Source: Marinobacter alexandrii
Lineage (GTDB): Bacteria; Bacteroidota; Bacteroidia; Cytophagales; Cyclobacteriaceae
Length of the DNA: 64,000 bases
Direction of reading: 5' to 3'
Assembly: GCA_039984955.1 (NCBI GenBank)
Contig: JBDWTN010000007.1
Span: 1,372,501 to 1,436,500 of the forward strand
Part shown: positions 8,120 through 17,575 of the stretch, piece after piece
Layout: every line of letters starts with the position of its first letter
Position numbering within the stretch: the first letter of the stretch is position 1
Position numbers and translations under genes: made by a program
Notes under the pieces: generated by a model
What the model was told of the DNA's origin: nothing
Seen by the model: only the letters and a program-made list of their open reading frames with translations
Database searches by the model: none

Positions 8120-8568
8120 TGGAGGTAAGGAGCGCAATTAAAGACGACCTGTTATCATTGGCCACCTTATTCAATAGCTATAGGGTTTGGTATAAGAAGG
8201 GTTCAGATGTAGACGGTGCTAAAAAGTTTTTAGAAGAAAGAATGCATAAACAAGATTCAGAAGTTTATGTATGCGAAGATCAGGGTCAGCTCATTGGATT
8301 TGTTCAATTATATCCTCTCTTCTCTTCCACTAGAATGAGCAAGTTTTGGCTTCTTAATGATTTGTTTGTCAATGAAGATTATCGGGGAAAAGGAGTTTCC
8401 ATTAAGTTAATTGATAGAGCAAAAAAACTAGTTAAGGATAGTGGGGCTTGCGGGATGTATTTAGAAACTGATAAAACCAATTTCGTTGGCAACAAACTAT
8501 ATCCCAAAACTGGATTTCAGCTAAACGAAACTTCTAACTTTTATGAATGGGAGTTAACTAATGGTTAG
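8116..8568 (+). CDS. GNAT family N-acetyltransferase
   Basis: 150 residues with the GNAT fold: the acetyl-CoA binding motif A is visible in NDLFVNEDYRGKGVSIKLIDRAK (Q/RxxGxG/A as RGKGVS), followed by YLETDKTN and the C-terminal GNKLYPKTGFQ. It overlaps lysA by four bases, so it is co-expressed with lysine synthesis, but its substrate is unknown. Its 3' end overlaps the convergent ada gene by four bases, with no terminator between them. Confidence 0.9.
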   Translation: MMEVRSAIKDDLLSLATLFNSYRVWYKKGSDVDGAKKFLEERMHKQDSEVYVCEDQGQLIGFVQLYPLFSSTRMSKFWLLNDLFVNEDYRGKGVSIKLIDRAKKLVKDSGACGMYLETDKTNFVGNKLYPKTGFQLNETSNFYEWELTNG

Positions 8569-9605
8569 TTGTTTTCAAACTCATGTTTGAGAAGCCATTG
8601 TTTGCGGTGAATACCTCCACCATAACCAACAATGCTACCATCAGATCCTATAATGCGGTGGCACGGAATAATAATAGAGATACGATTTTCTCCATTTGCA
8701 CGTGCCACTGCCCTTACCGCTTTGACATCTCCTACCACATTGGCTTGCTGTTTGTAAGAACGCGTAACCCCATATGGAATCTTGTTTAATGCGTCCCACA
8801 CTTTTTGTTGGAATTCAGTTCCAGGAACAACCATTTTCACATCAAACTCTTTTCTTCTCCCCTCAAAATATTCATTCAACTGCTCACTTACTTTATCAAT
8901 CATTGGATGTTGTCCAGTAACCATCTCAGATCTCATTCTCTTTTTAAGCCTTTCAATTTGAGTCTCAAGCATTTTTCTATCCGTAAACTCGAGAAGACAT
9001 AATCCCTCATCAGTCACCCCTATCATCATGGGTCCCAATGGTGTTGCTATTCGATTGATTGTAATTATTTGACCTTCCATACCTGGTGTAAATCCTGTTA
9101 TGTTCTTAAAAGTTTCTGAAAAACCACTCAGCGAATCATATCCTTGCTCAAACGCTGATTTTGTCACCGTTTGTCCTTCCCTAATTTTTAAAAAAGCCCC
9201 ATTAATTCTACTCATCCGAAGATACGTTTGAAATGTTATTCCATGAGTCTTATTGAAATATCGTCGTACTCTAGAGGGGCTATAGCCCATTAGACTAAGT
9301 TCAAAATCTTTCCACTTTTTTTCGGGCTTAGCTTCAACCTCTTTGAGTAATGGAACCAACCAATCTGGAGCAGATTGATAATTTTTCATAGGTCTGCAAA
9401 TTTTACACGCTCGGTATCCATTTGCAAGTGCATCTTTTGTCGAGGGGAAAAATTCCACATTTTCATATTTTGGCTTACGCGCAGAGCATGTGGGCCTGCA
9501 GAAAATACCAGTGGTCCTTACTCCCACAATAAAAACACCTTCATATTGAGAATTTTTGTCCAAAAGAGCTTGATACATTTCGTTAGTTGAAGGAACACTA
9601 GTCAT
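8565..9605 (-). CDS. ada: Ada-type DNA alkylation repair protein and regulator
   Basis: 346 residues with three parts. An N-terminal zinc domain with Cys36, Cys40, Cys67 and Cys70 (GIFCRPTC, ACKIC), where Cys36 corresponds to the methylphosphotriester acceptor; an AraC-type helix-turn-helix (about 90-170, FQTYLRMSRINGAF); and a C-terminal O6-methylguanine methyltransferase with the acceptor Cys in IIPCHRIIG (about Cys315). Methylated Ada would activate repair genes, including itself. The start is ATG at 9605, with a promoter whose -7 box ends four bases upstream, so the mRNA seems leaderless. It converges on the GNAT gene with a four-base overlap. Confidence 0.95.
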   Translation of the reverse strand: MTSVPSTNEMYQALLDKNSQYEGVFIVGVRTTGIFCRPTCSARKPKYENVEFFPSTKDALANGYRACKICRPMKNYQSAPDWLVPLLKEVEAKPEKKWKDFELSLMGYSPSRVRRYFNKTHGITFQTYLRMSRINGAFLKIREGQTVTKSAFEQGYDSLSGFSETFKNITGFTPGMEGQIITINRIATPLGPMMIGVTDEGLCLLEFTDRKMLETQIERLKKRMRSEMVTGQHPMIDKVSEQLNEYFEGRRKEFDVKMVVPGTEFQQKVWDALNKIPYGVTRSYKQQANVVGDVKAVRAVARANGENRISIIIPCHRIIGSDGSIVGYGGGIHRKQWLLKHEFENN

Positions 9606-9609
9606 AATT

Positions 9610-9642
9610 CAAAAGTAGAATGGATTGTGATGTGAAAACAAC
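9610..9642 (-). promoter_or_regulatory. ada promoter (leaderless type)
   Basis: On the minus strand TTG (complement of 9639-9641), 21 bases, then TACTTTTG (complement of 9610-9617), a full match to the Bacteroidota consensus. The box is followed by AATT and then the ada ATG. With the usual distance to the start site, transcription begins at the ATG. Confidence 0.7.
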
Positions 9643-9677
9643 CGAAAATTGAACACGTATTTTTTAATTTAGTAAAT

Positions 9678-10019
9678 ATGGCTTTTAACGAACATTTAGC
9701 TGACAAACTACGCATAGAGTTAAACAGAAGAAATATTCTATTTGAAGAAAAAAAGATGATGGGTGGATTATGTATCATGGTTGATGATAAAATGTGTGTA
9801 GGAGTAATTAAAGATGACCTAATGGCACGTGTCGGTCCGCATGCTTATAATGATTATTTACAAAAAATAGGTGCCCGGCTCATGGACTTCACAAAAAGAC
9901 CTATGAAAGGTTATCTATATGTTGATTCAGAGGGCTGGGATAATGACACTCAATTAGCTCATTGGGTCGACCAATGCTTGGAGTTCAACAAAGAAGCCAT
10001 ATCCTCCAAAAAGAAATGA
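9678..10019 (+). CDS. TfoX N-terminal domain family protein
   Basis: 113 residues matching the TfoX_N family: EKKMMGGLCIMVDDKMCVGVIKDDLMARVGPHAYND contains the typical MFGG/MMGG motif (here about residues 27-30). These small proteins share the N-terminal half of the competence regulator TfoX/Sxy but lack the C-terminal half; their role in Bacteroidota is not established. It is divergent from ada, with 72 bases between the starts. A terminator overlaps the stop codon. Confidence 0.85.
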   Translation: MAFNEHLADKLRIELNRRNILFEEKKMMGGLCIMVDDKMCVGVIKDDLMARVGPHAYNDYLQKIGARLMDFTKRPMKGYLYVDSEGWDNDTQLAHWVDQCLEFNKEAISSKKK

Positions 10020-10047
10020 TCACCCAAACGGGTGATTTTTATTTTTC
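10019..10047 (+). terminator. Terminator after the TfoX-like gene
   Basis: ATCACCC (10019-10025), loop AAAC, GGGTGAT (10030-10036), then TTTTATTTTT. The stem begins inside the stop codon TGA of the preceding gene. Confidence 0.85.
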
Positions 10048-10107
10048 TTGATTTTGAAAGTTTTCAATCTTGCCTCATTCCCCTAACATTGGTGAAAACT
10101 ACGAATC

Positions 10108-10557
10108 ATGAAATATACATGCGAAATCACTATCAATCGGCCTAAGAATGAAGTAGGCAAGCTTTTCGGTGACCCTGAAAATATGAAGTTTTGGCAAAAA
10201 GGCTTTCAAAGCAAGGAAGTCCTTTCGGGTGATGCTGGGAAAGTAGGTGCTAAAACTAAATTAAAGTACGAACTAGGTAAGAGAAGCTTGACAATGATAG
10301 AAACCATCACGCATCGTAATCCTCCTGAAGAATTTCATGGAATATATGAAACCAAGGGAGTGAGAAATCTACAGAAAAACTTTTTTAAAGAGGAAGATGG
10401 AAGTACAAAGTGGATTTCCGAGTCAGAGTTTAATTGCTCAGGATTCATGAAAGTAATGGCCTTCTTCATGGGCAAATCTGCTTTTAAAAAACAAAGCAAA
10501 GTCTACATGGAGGACTTCAAATCCTTTGCAGAAGGAAATCCGAAGTACGGGGGGTAA
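10108..10557 (+). CDS. SRPBCC family protein
   Basis: 149 residues with the START/SRPBCC helix-grip pattern: an N-terminal strand (MKYTCEITINRPKNEVGKLFGDPENMKFWQ region, residues 1-29), a glycine-rich strand with AKTKLKYELG, and a long C-terminal helix (KKQSKVYMEDFKSFAE). Such proteins bind hydrophobic ligands or act as cyclases; nothing here shows which. It has its own gene space, 90 bases after the TfoX-like gene and before the sensor gene. Confidence 0.8.
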   Translation: MKYTCEITINRPKNEVGKLFGDPENMKFWQKGFQSKEVLSGDAGKVGAKTKLKYELGKRSLTMIETITHRNPPEEFHGIYETKGVRNLQKNFFKEEDGSTKWISESEFNCSGFMKVMAFFMGKSAFKKQSKVYMEDFKSFAEGNPKYGG

Positions 10558-10639
10558 CAAAGAGGTTAAATAGAATTAGTCTCGTAATTAAGTATTTGCT
10601 TGTTTCCGAAATTGTGTATAATTAAGTATCAATTGCATA

Positions 10640-13246
10640 ATTCAAGGACTTTATTGCAGGACTGAGAAGAAGGCCTTTTTAAAGTATATACTCATCTTCC
10701 TCTCTATACCTCTGCTGTCGCAAGACTATCAATACACCCAATATACGACTTCAAATGGCTTACCTAGTTCTGAAGTATATGATATCATTCAAGATGATTG
10801 GGGTTATTTATGGCTTTCTACAGACAATGGGCTCTGCCGATATGATGGGTATGATTTTAAACATTACAGTATAAAGGATGGGTTGCCAGATAATACCACC
10901 TTTAATTTTTTTAAAAATGAAAATGGTGAAATATGGTGCTCGGCATTTAATCAAACAATGTTCATCATCTCAGGAGAATCACCCTCTTTCCGCCCTTATG
11001 AATATAACGAAGTACTACAAAACCTCCCCCAAGGTCATATTATAAACAATCTCACTTTTGATTCAGAAGGCACCCTCTATTTCACTTTCCTGCATCATAC
11101 CGGATATTTAAAAATTCTACCCAATGGAGCTCATGAAAACTATTTAGGGAGTATTGAGAGAGGCCACATAGAAATTAATTATATACAAAAATTAAATCCC
11201 GATGGGTTCACTTATTATGATCGTCCTAAATCAAAATATCCTAAACCTACTGGACTGATAAACAAGTCGTTTCATTCTAGCGTAGAAAAAACCCCTCGCA
11301 ACATTGATGGTGCCTATTTTGATGCTTCGGGAAACAATTTTTTCACCCTTGAAAACGGTATTACACAAATAGATAGTGTAGGAAAAGTTCGTTCCATTCC
11401 AATTTCCCGTTTCATTCTGGAAATTTCAAAATTAGATGAATCACACTTTTGGGTGTCATCCATTTCTGGTGGTGTCAGAATATTTGATCAATATGGAAAT
11501 CTCACTCGTCATATTTTAGATGGCCTTTCCATTTCTATGATTTATGCTGATCATGAAGGAGGTTTGTGGATCTCTACTCTTCGAAATGGGGTATTTTATG
11601 TTAAGAATAAAAAAATGTTAAACTTCAGCCTGCCTAACGGCAAGGTAGGGATTTCTGACCTTGCTGTAGATAACTCTAAAAATCTTTGGGTGGGTCTGCG
11701 TAATGGAGATATTTACAGAAAATTCCACGGTTCTTTTAAGCTCGTGCATGAAGCTACCGAACATTCGATAAACGCTCACCTTTTTCAGGATCCATCAAGA
11801 GAGACTTTATACTATAGTTCAGACTTCTATTTACATAATGATCAAAGCCAAGATAGTATGTTCATAGGTTCGAACATAGGCTTCCAAATTGTACACGATT
11901 CATCAAACAAACTAGCTTATGTCAACAACCACTTTGGAGTTAGTTCAATAACTGAAGAAAATGGTGAACTAAAAAGTGAGCTCTCCGGAATCAGAGTATA
12001 TGATCTGGACTTCTTCAATGAAGAAATGTATTTAGCCTGCAAAACTGGACTTTTTGTGAAGAAAAATGATAGAGCTATACGCAAGGATAGTAGCAATGCC
12101 ATTTTATCCTCACGCCTAAATGATCTATGTATTTTAAACGACTACCTGGTTTTAGCATCAAGTGGGTATGGTACGATATTTTACGATGAGCATACTATGT
12201 GGACGATATCTCAAAAGCAAGGGCTTACTGGCGACTTTGTATCAAAACTGTATGTAGAAGATAGCCACACATTATGGGTATGTACGAATACTGGCTTGAA
12301 TCGGATTAAATTCCACCAAGACAATTCATACGAAATTGAAACCATTGAATTTAACGATGGGCTAATTAGTAATGAAGTAACGGACATTGAAATAACTAGA
12401 GATACTGTTTGGGTAGCCACAAGAGAAGGGTTGAGTTGCTTCTCTAAAAACTTGCTATCTCAACCAAAAAAAACTATCAATTATTTTCTTAAAAGCCAGG
12501 GAGTTTTAATCAATGAAAAAGTCTTGAATAAGGAAAAATCTCTTTTCCTTCCGTATGATAAGAATCGTGTCGAGTTCAGGTTTTCAGGAATTTCATTCAA
12601 TGAATCCGAAAAATTGATTTACAGATACAAACTTGAAGGACTTGAAGATAATTGGAATTATACCGAAAGCAGAACCGCTTTATATTCCACACTACCAGAT
12701 GGTGAATATCACTTCATTGTTGAATTAAAAGGAAGGAATAAAACATGGCAATCAGAAAGGTTGAATACCCTCATTACAATATATCCTCCCTATTGGAAAA
12801 CATGGTGGTTTATCCTAGCCAGCGTCATAGCCATCTTTTTGCTAGCCTATTTGTTTTTCCGTTACCGAGTCTTTGCCAGAAATCGTGACCTGATAAGAGA
12901 ACTCTTAAGACAGGGCCTCAAGAAAGTAAATAGAAATCCATCGCATATTCTAATAAAAGACGCAGGGAAAGAAATCAAAATACAAACGAAAGATATTCTT
13001 TTCGTTAAGTCTGAAGGAAATTATTTAAAAGTAGTAACTGAAAAAGACAACTATCTTTTTAGAGAAAAAATCGGAAATTTTTTTAAACTAACTCCTGACC
13101 CACTTGAATTTATAAGAGTCAGAAGATCATACATTGTTAGAATAGATAAAGTCACCCAAAAAGGGAGAAAACACTTATTGATAGGCGACCACAAAATCCA
13201 GATCGGGGAAACCTACCTCAAGGAATTAAATAAAATTGTATTATAA
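10640..13246 (+). CDS. Membrane sensor with Reg_prop, Y_Y_Y and LytTR domains
   Basis: The frame is open from the stop at 10619 to TAA at 13244-13246. It encodes a signal peptide (KKAFLKYILIFLSIPLLSQ), beta-propeller repeats of the ligand-binding sensor type (DDWGYLWLSTDNGLCRYDG), a Y_Y_Y domain (YRYKLEGLEDNWNY), one membrane helix (WWFILASVIAIFLLAYLFF) and a cytoplasmic LytTR DNA-binding domain (ILFVKSEGNYLKV, FIRVRRSYIVRIDKV). It is therefore a one-component membrane regulator without a histidine kinase. No ATG, GTG or TTG occurs before the signal peptide; the first TTG (10883) would remove it and the first repeat. I place the start at ATT 10640 as the best guess. Confidence 0.75.
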   Translation: MQGLYCRTEKKAFLKYILIFLSIPLLSQDYQYTQYTTSNGLPSSEVYDIIQDDWGYLWLSTDNGLCRYDGYDFKHYSIKDGLPDNTTFNFFKNENGEIWCSAFNQTMFIISGESPSFRPYEYNEVLQNLPQGHIINNLTFDSEGTLYFTFLHHTGYLKILPNGAHENYLGSIERGHIEINYIQKLNPDGFTYYDRPKSKYPKPTGLINKSFHSSVEKTPRNIDGAYFDASGNNFFTLENGITQIDSVGKVRSIPISRFILEISKLDESHFWVSSISGGVRIFDQYGNLTRHILDGLSISMIYADHEGGLWISTLRNGVFYVKNKKMLNFSLPNGKVGISDLAVDNSKNLWVGLRNGDIYRKFHGSFKLVHEATEHSINAHLFQDPSRETLYYSSDFYLHNDQSQDSMFIGSNIGFQIVHDSSNKLAYVNNHFGVSSITEENGELKSELSGIRVYDLDFFNEEMYLACKTGLFVKKNDRAIRKDSSNAILSSRLNDLCILNDYLVLASSGYGTIFYDEHTMWTISQKQGLTGDFVSKLYVEDSHTLWVCTNTGLNRIKFHQDNSYEIETIEFNDGLISNEVTDIEITRDTVWVATREGLSCFSKNLLSQPKKTINYFLKSQGVLINEKVLNKEKSLFLPYDKNRVEFRFSGISFNESEKLIYRYKLEGLEDNWNYTESRTALYSTLPDGEYHFIVELKGRNKTWQSERLNTLITIYPPYWKTWWFILASVIAIFLLAYLFFRYRVFARNRDLIRELLRQGLKKVNRNPSHILIKDAGKEIKIQTKDILFVKSEGNYLKVVTEKDNYLFREKIGNFFKLTPDPLEFIRVRRSYIVRIDKVTQKGRKHLLIGDHKIQIGETYLKELNKIVL

Positions 13247-13323
13247 CACTTTGGTTTATCACTTTTTCACGGTGTTTCGTCACAAGTCGTTGATTATGAA
13301 TCACTTTAAATAACTCTCAATCA

Positions 13324-13331
13324 TAGGTTTG
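13324..13331 (+). promoter_or_regulatory. Putative -7 element before the T9SS-secreted protein
   Basis: TAGGTTTG fits TAnnTTTG, 25 bases before the ATG at 13357. No -33 box at the correct spacing. Confidence 0.35.
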
Positions 13332-13356
13332 GAAATGTTTACAAAACAAAACACCT

Positions 13357-15651
13357 ATGAAAATTACGGAATTAAAAAATTTAATACTACTTATCCTACT
13401 GTTTGAGGGATCGGTAAGTTTAGCTCAGCAACCTCAGTGGTTTATTAAAAATCAAACTGAGTTAGGTTCTAAAATCGTGGACCTCAGGCCCAATTTAGGA
13501 CCAGTCCTGCAAGCTCCACCTTCTCTATTAATGCCACCGTCCAATAGCTGGTTGTACTCTTTCAAGGAAGCTGACAATGCGATATATGACGAAAATGGAG
13601 ATTTGGAAATTTATATTGCGCATGATGAGGTATTTGACGCTAGCGGGAATAATATTTTCACGTTGGTTGATCAATCCTATTCACCCTTTTACGAACTTGA
13701 TTACGATCATCTTCATGATCAGGATTTAGCAATCGCTCGGGTACCATATGACTGTAGCAAGTACTACATTTTTAGATACGCTTGGGAGAATCAAGCGGTC
13801 AAAATTCACTATTGGATATATGACATCAGTCTTAACACATTCCTGGTGGATACAAATGGAACACTCTATCCGAATGGTGTTAATTGGATTCCAGGAAACC
13901 AAGTGTACTCCAATGTATCTAATAACAATGGGGAAAATTCAGTTCGAAACATATCGATTTCTAAAATAAATAATAGTGGAGAACGACTCGTTTTATTTGA
14001 AGACGATGAATGGGTTCATAAGATAACTCTGAGTCAATCGGGGATTACTTATGATGGCCAATTTTTTCAAAAATCCGGATCTGGAGGAGACTACCTACAT
14101 GAAGCAGAAGTAGTAAAACTCATAGATGGAAGTTATCGCTATGCAACCATGTCACAGGAGTCTAATGTATCATTCGGCGAACTACTCAGCATAGATAACG
14201 CTGGAAACCTGGTTAGTAACTCCATATTCACAACAAACGGACTGATTAAAGGGGTAGAGTTTTCCATTGATGGAAACTACCTGTATTTCACCAAAAACGT
14301 TTATCCATATTTACAATATGTCGATGTGTCTACTTCGTCTGTTATTAATTCACTAGCTCCTTCTTTTCTGAATGCAGGCGAAGCAAATACTTTCGCTCAG
14401 CAGAGAAGTTCTTTCGAATCTGCATCCATTGAAGTAGCTCATGATGGAAAAATGTATTTTGCAGGAGGGATTGGCATGAGCTCGCTGGCAGATTCCAACG
14501 ATCCAAACTCATTGTGGATTAACCTAGACATGCCATTAATTGTGGATGAATACTCAGTCGGTATTTCAGAAAAATTTAGACCACTGCCAAGCCAGGTGGA
14601 TGGAGAATTACTGTATACGCCTATCACGTTACCTTCAGTCGTTACAGCATGCGGAAACAATTTTCCACAAGTATGTGTGGAAGATTATCCAGGATTCACA
14701 TATTACTGGTCTTTGTCAGGATCACAGCTCAGTCAAGGTTTTGGCTCTTGTTTTAATCCAAACCAGTATGGACAATACAATCTCAAAGTGACAGATGAAA
14801 ACTTATGTGAGAAATGGTATAGTATCGAAGTTCAGAATGATTTACCAAACATTCCTCCTATCAAATATTATAGCTATTGTTCATTGAAAGGTAAATATCC
14901 TGCCTTTGTTGGATGGGGGTCAAATCCAATGCTTGGTTATCAGGGTTTTTATGGAATTGAGTGGACGTATGAAGGAAATCCAATATCCAGTGGTGGATCC
15001 GATTATCAGATTCCCAATCAGGGAGATGGCACTTACACGGCGACCGTGCACACCATATGCGGATCTCAAACATTTACGTTCACTGTTTATGACCAATTGT
15101 CGAATTACTCTTCGCATCCTTTCGCTTTATCTCAGTTTGATGGATTTTATTCGCTCCCTCCTTCAAACGCTAATTATGCACGATTTAAGCGAGTAGGAAC
15201 AAATCCGTGGATCAATGACCATTTTTGGACAATTTCGGATGGCACTACCACAGTCAATTCGGTAGATCAGCTGATCTACTTCCCATATACACCGGGCTCT
15301 GGAGTCGTATTAACATTAACTCTAAAGCTTACAGATCATGAGAATTGCACCATCTACACGAATACAACTACTTGGTCGGATCCTCCAGGAGATATTATCG
15401 ATGATAGTGAAATTGCTGTTGTCGTTACTCCTAATCCTACCGATGGAAACACATCTGTTCTGATAGAGAATTTTGATTCTGACAAAAACTACACGTTAGA
15501 AGTCACACGATTAGACGGAAGAAGTTTCTTAAAACAAGAGATCTCTTCTGAAAGGACTGCTTTAGACCTTAGTAGATTTGAACAAGGCATGTACTTAGTG
15601 AAAGTTTCCAATGAAACATGGGCTTCTACTGTGCGAGTTATAAAAGAATAG
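13357..15651 (+). CDS. Large secreted protein with T9SS C-terminal sorting domain
   Basis: 764 residues. The N-terminus is a signal peptide (NLILLILLFEGSVSLAQ). The last 80 residues match the type A T9SS sorting domain: VVVTPNPTDGNTSVLIEN, YTLEVTRLDG, LDLSRFEQGMYLVKV. The middle has no domain I can name for certain; one part (CGNNFPQVCVEDYPGFTYYW) resembles PKD-like or gliding-motility-type adhesin repeats, and the N-terminal 400 residues may form a propeller. It follows the LytTR sensor gene by 110 bases on the same strand, so the sensor may control it. A strong terminator follows. Confidence 0.85.
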   Translation: MKITELKNLILLILLFEGSVSLAQQPQWFIKNQTELGSKIVDLRPNLGPVLQAPPSLLMPPSNSWLYSFKEADNAIYDENGDLEIYIAHDEVFDASGNNIFTLVDQSYSPFYELDYDHLHDQDLAIARVPYDCSKYYIFRYAWENQAVKIHYWIYDISLNTFLVDTNGTLYPNGVNWIPGNQVYSNVSNNNGENSVRNISISKINNSGERLVLFEDDEWVHKITLSQSGITYDGQFFQKSGSGGDYLHEAEVVKLIDGSYRYATMSQESNVSFGELLSIDNAGNLVSNSIFTTNGLIKGVEFSIDGNYLYFTKNVYPYLQYVDVSTSSVINSLAPSFLNAGEANTFAQQRSSFESASIEVAHDGKMYFAGGIGMSSLADSNDPNSLWINLDMPLIVDEYSVGISEKFRPLPSQVDGELLYTPITLPSVVTACGNNFPQVCVEDYPGFTYYWSLSGSQLSQGFGSCFNPNQYGQYNLKVTDENLCEKWYSIEVQNDLPNIPPIKYYSYCSLKGKYPAFVGWGSNPMLGYQGFYGIEWTYEGNPISSGGSDYQIPNQGDGTYTATVHTICGSQTFTFTVYDQLSNYSSHPFALSQFDGFYSLPPSNANYARFKRVGTNPWINDHFWTISDGTTTVNSVDQLIYFPYTPGSGVVLTLTLKLTDHENCTIYTNTTTWSDPPGDIIDDSEIAVVVTPNPTDGNTSVLIENFDSDKNYTLEVTRLDGRSFLKQEISSERTALDLSRFEQGMYLVKVSNETWASTVRVIKE

Positions 15652-15662
15652 TCCATCAATTC

Positions 15663-15706
15663 AAAAACAGAAGCCCTACCTAAAAAAGGTAGGGCTTCTG
15701 TTTTTT
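15663..15706 (+). terminator. Strong bidirectional terminator
   Basis: AAACAGAAGCCCTACCT and AGGTAGGGCTTCTGTTT form a 17-bp stem with a short A loop, with T residues on the plus strand to 15706 and A residues on the left giving T on the minus strand. It serves both the secreted-protein gene and the convergent symporter gene. Confidence 0.9.
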
Positions 15707-15725
15707 CCACTCATTACTTGAAGCT

Positions 15726-17399
15726 CTACTCAGGTGCTTTCTCGTCAGGATATTCTTTTTTGAATCCATCCCAAAATTCAGCAATCGTCTGTTTCATATC
15801 TTTTCTGAGCATCAGAATACCCACAAGGTTCGGTAAAGTCATTACCGCTATTGTGATTCCGGAGAGTGTCCAAATAATCGTTGTATCAGCGAAAGAAGCA
15901 ACGAAAAATGCCACCACATAAACCAATCTATAATATTTCACTGATTTAGGTCCAAAGAGATAAGTCATGGCTCTGTCACCATAGTAAGACCAGCTAATAG
16001 CCGTACTAAACGCAAACATGAGGAGTCCAATAGAAACGATATACTTCCCTGATTCTCCAAAAAAGCTTCTGGTAAATGCTTCTGCTGTAAGTGGTGCACT
16101 GTGAACCAAAGATTTGCCTTCAAATATCAGGTCTAAGTTTTCAGGCTTTCCGTTAATTATGTTTACAGATCCATTCATAGGAGTTCCCTCACTTGAAATT
16201 CTTACTTCCTCCGCAAGTGATCGTGCATTAATGATTGATACTTCGTTTTGAATTTCTCCATCTACCACATCAAGTGATCCATTGAATAGTGGTAACGAAT
16301 TAGTTTCACTTATATGACCATAGAGCTCTTGTTTACCCACATCAGTAGCGTCTGAATAAATACCCTGAACGATCGACATGTCTGTGTAATCAAACTGATT
16401 GGGGAGTTTCTCATTCCACACACCTGATGAAAGTAGAACCAAAGCAGTAACTGTACAAATCACAATAGTATCAATGAATGGCTCAAGTATAGCTACAAAG
16501 CCTTCCGAAACGGGCTCATGTCCCTTCGCTGCTGCATGGGCAATCGGCGCACTACCTTGACCAGCTTCATTGGAAAAAAGACCTCTTCCCACTCCTTTAT
16601 TAAAAGCAAACGCAATAGATGCTCCTAAGAAACCACCTGTAGCAGCAGAACCCGAAAACAAGTCTGCGAAAATGGAGACGAATGATGGAACAATGTTTCC
16701 AATATTGTAGAAAATCACCGCAAAAGCTCCAATGAAGTATATCAATGCCATTGCAGGCACAAGTCTTGAGGTTACAGCAGCTATTCGCTTGATTCCTCCG
16801 ATGATTACCAGACCTAATAAAACAGCTAGTACTCCTCCTACCAGCATTTCATCAAAACCAAAAGTAGCATTCAGAGAATCCGCTATACTATTTATCTGAG
16901 GTAAAGAACCTGTACCAAAAGAAGATAAGACTGTTGCTCCCGCAAAAATTGCAGCCAACCATCCCATATTCAATTTATTTTTCATGTAGTACATAGGTCC
17001 TCCAGCCATTGTACCATCAGCTGTCTTCTCTCTGTATTTATGTGATAAGGTGACTTCCACAAATTTTGTACACATACCCACTGCAGCTGTCATAAGCATC
17101 CAAAAAACAGCCGCTGGTCCTCCAATGTGAACTGCAAGCGCTACTCCTGCAATATTTCCCGTCCCAACGGTACCCGAAAGTGCAGTAGTTAGTGCCTGGA
17201 AATGGTTTGTGTCTCCTTCGTCATCTTCCTTATCAAATTTTCCTTTTACTACTTTAAAAGCAAATCTGAAATATCTTATCTGAGGAAACTTTAAGTAAAT
17301 AGTGAAGAATAGCCCTGTTCCCAACAAAGCATATGGAAACCACATAGAGCTACCAATGTAGCTATCTATTAGAGAAAGAAAATCGTTAAGCTCTCGCAT
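15726..17399 (-). CDS. AGCS family sodium:amino acid symporter with an extra loop
   Basis: 557 residues, about 100 longer than the usual alanine/glycine:cation symporter. The family signature is visible in [19 protein letters not shown] and in [25 protein letters not shown]. Several membrane helices follow. An insertion of about 110 mostly polar residues (about 322-434, genome 16100-16436) interrupts the region after [10 protein letters not shown] and before [13 protein letters not shown]; it contains [10 protein letters not shown] and [10 protein letters not shown] repeats. It imports small neutral amino acids with Na+. The insertion probably sits outside the membrane. Confidence 0.92.
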   Translation of the reverse strand: MRELNDFLSLIDSYIGSSMWFPYALLGTGLFFTIYLKFPQIRYFRFAFKVVKGKFDKEDDEGDTNHFQALTTALSGTVGTGNIAGVALAVHIGGPAAVFWMLMTAAVGMCTKFVEVTLSHKYREKTADGTMAGGPMYYMKNKLNMGWLAAIFAGATVLSSFGTGSLPQINSIADSLNATFGFDEMLVGGVLAVLLGLVIIGGIKRIAAVTSRLVPAMALIYFIGAFAVIFYNIGNIVPSFVSIFADLFSGSAATGGFLGASIAFAFNKGVGRGLFSNEAGQGSAPIAHAAAKGHEPVSEGFVAILEPFIDTIVICTVTALVLLSSGVWNEKLPNQFDYTDMSIVQGIYSDATDVGKQELYGHISETNSLPLFNGSLDVVDGEIQNEVSIINARSLAEEVRISSEGTPMNGSVNIINGKPENLDLIFEGKSLVHSAPLTAEAFTRSFFGESGKYIVSIGLLMFAFSTAISWSYYGDRAMTYLFGPKSVKYYRLVYVVAFFVASFADTTIIWTLSGITIAVMTLPNLVGILMLRKDMKQTIAEFWDGFKKEYPDEKAPE

Positions 17400-17429
17400 G
17401 AATTAATTTTTTCGGTTTTCTGAATCCGA

Positions 17430-17437
17430 CAAAAATA
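17430..17437 (-). promoter_or_regulatory. -7 element for the AGCS symporter gene
   Basis: TATTTTTG on the minus strand (complement of 17430-17437), about 30 bases before the ATG. A TTTG further upstream is too far for a standard -33 box. Confidence 0.4.
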
Positions 17438-17575
17438 GCCTTTTTAATGAATCACACTAATTTCAAAACAAGTCATTACGCAGCTTTTAGTTTAAGCGGA
17501 ATATTTAGCCTCAAAAAGGTCAATTTCTGTATCTTTCTCCATAGAACACTATTAAAACTTAAAACCTAAACACAC

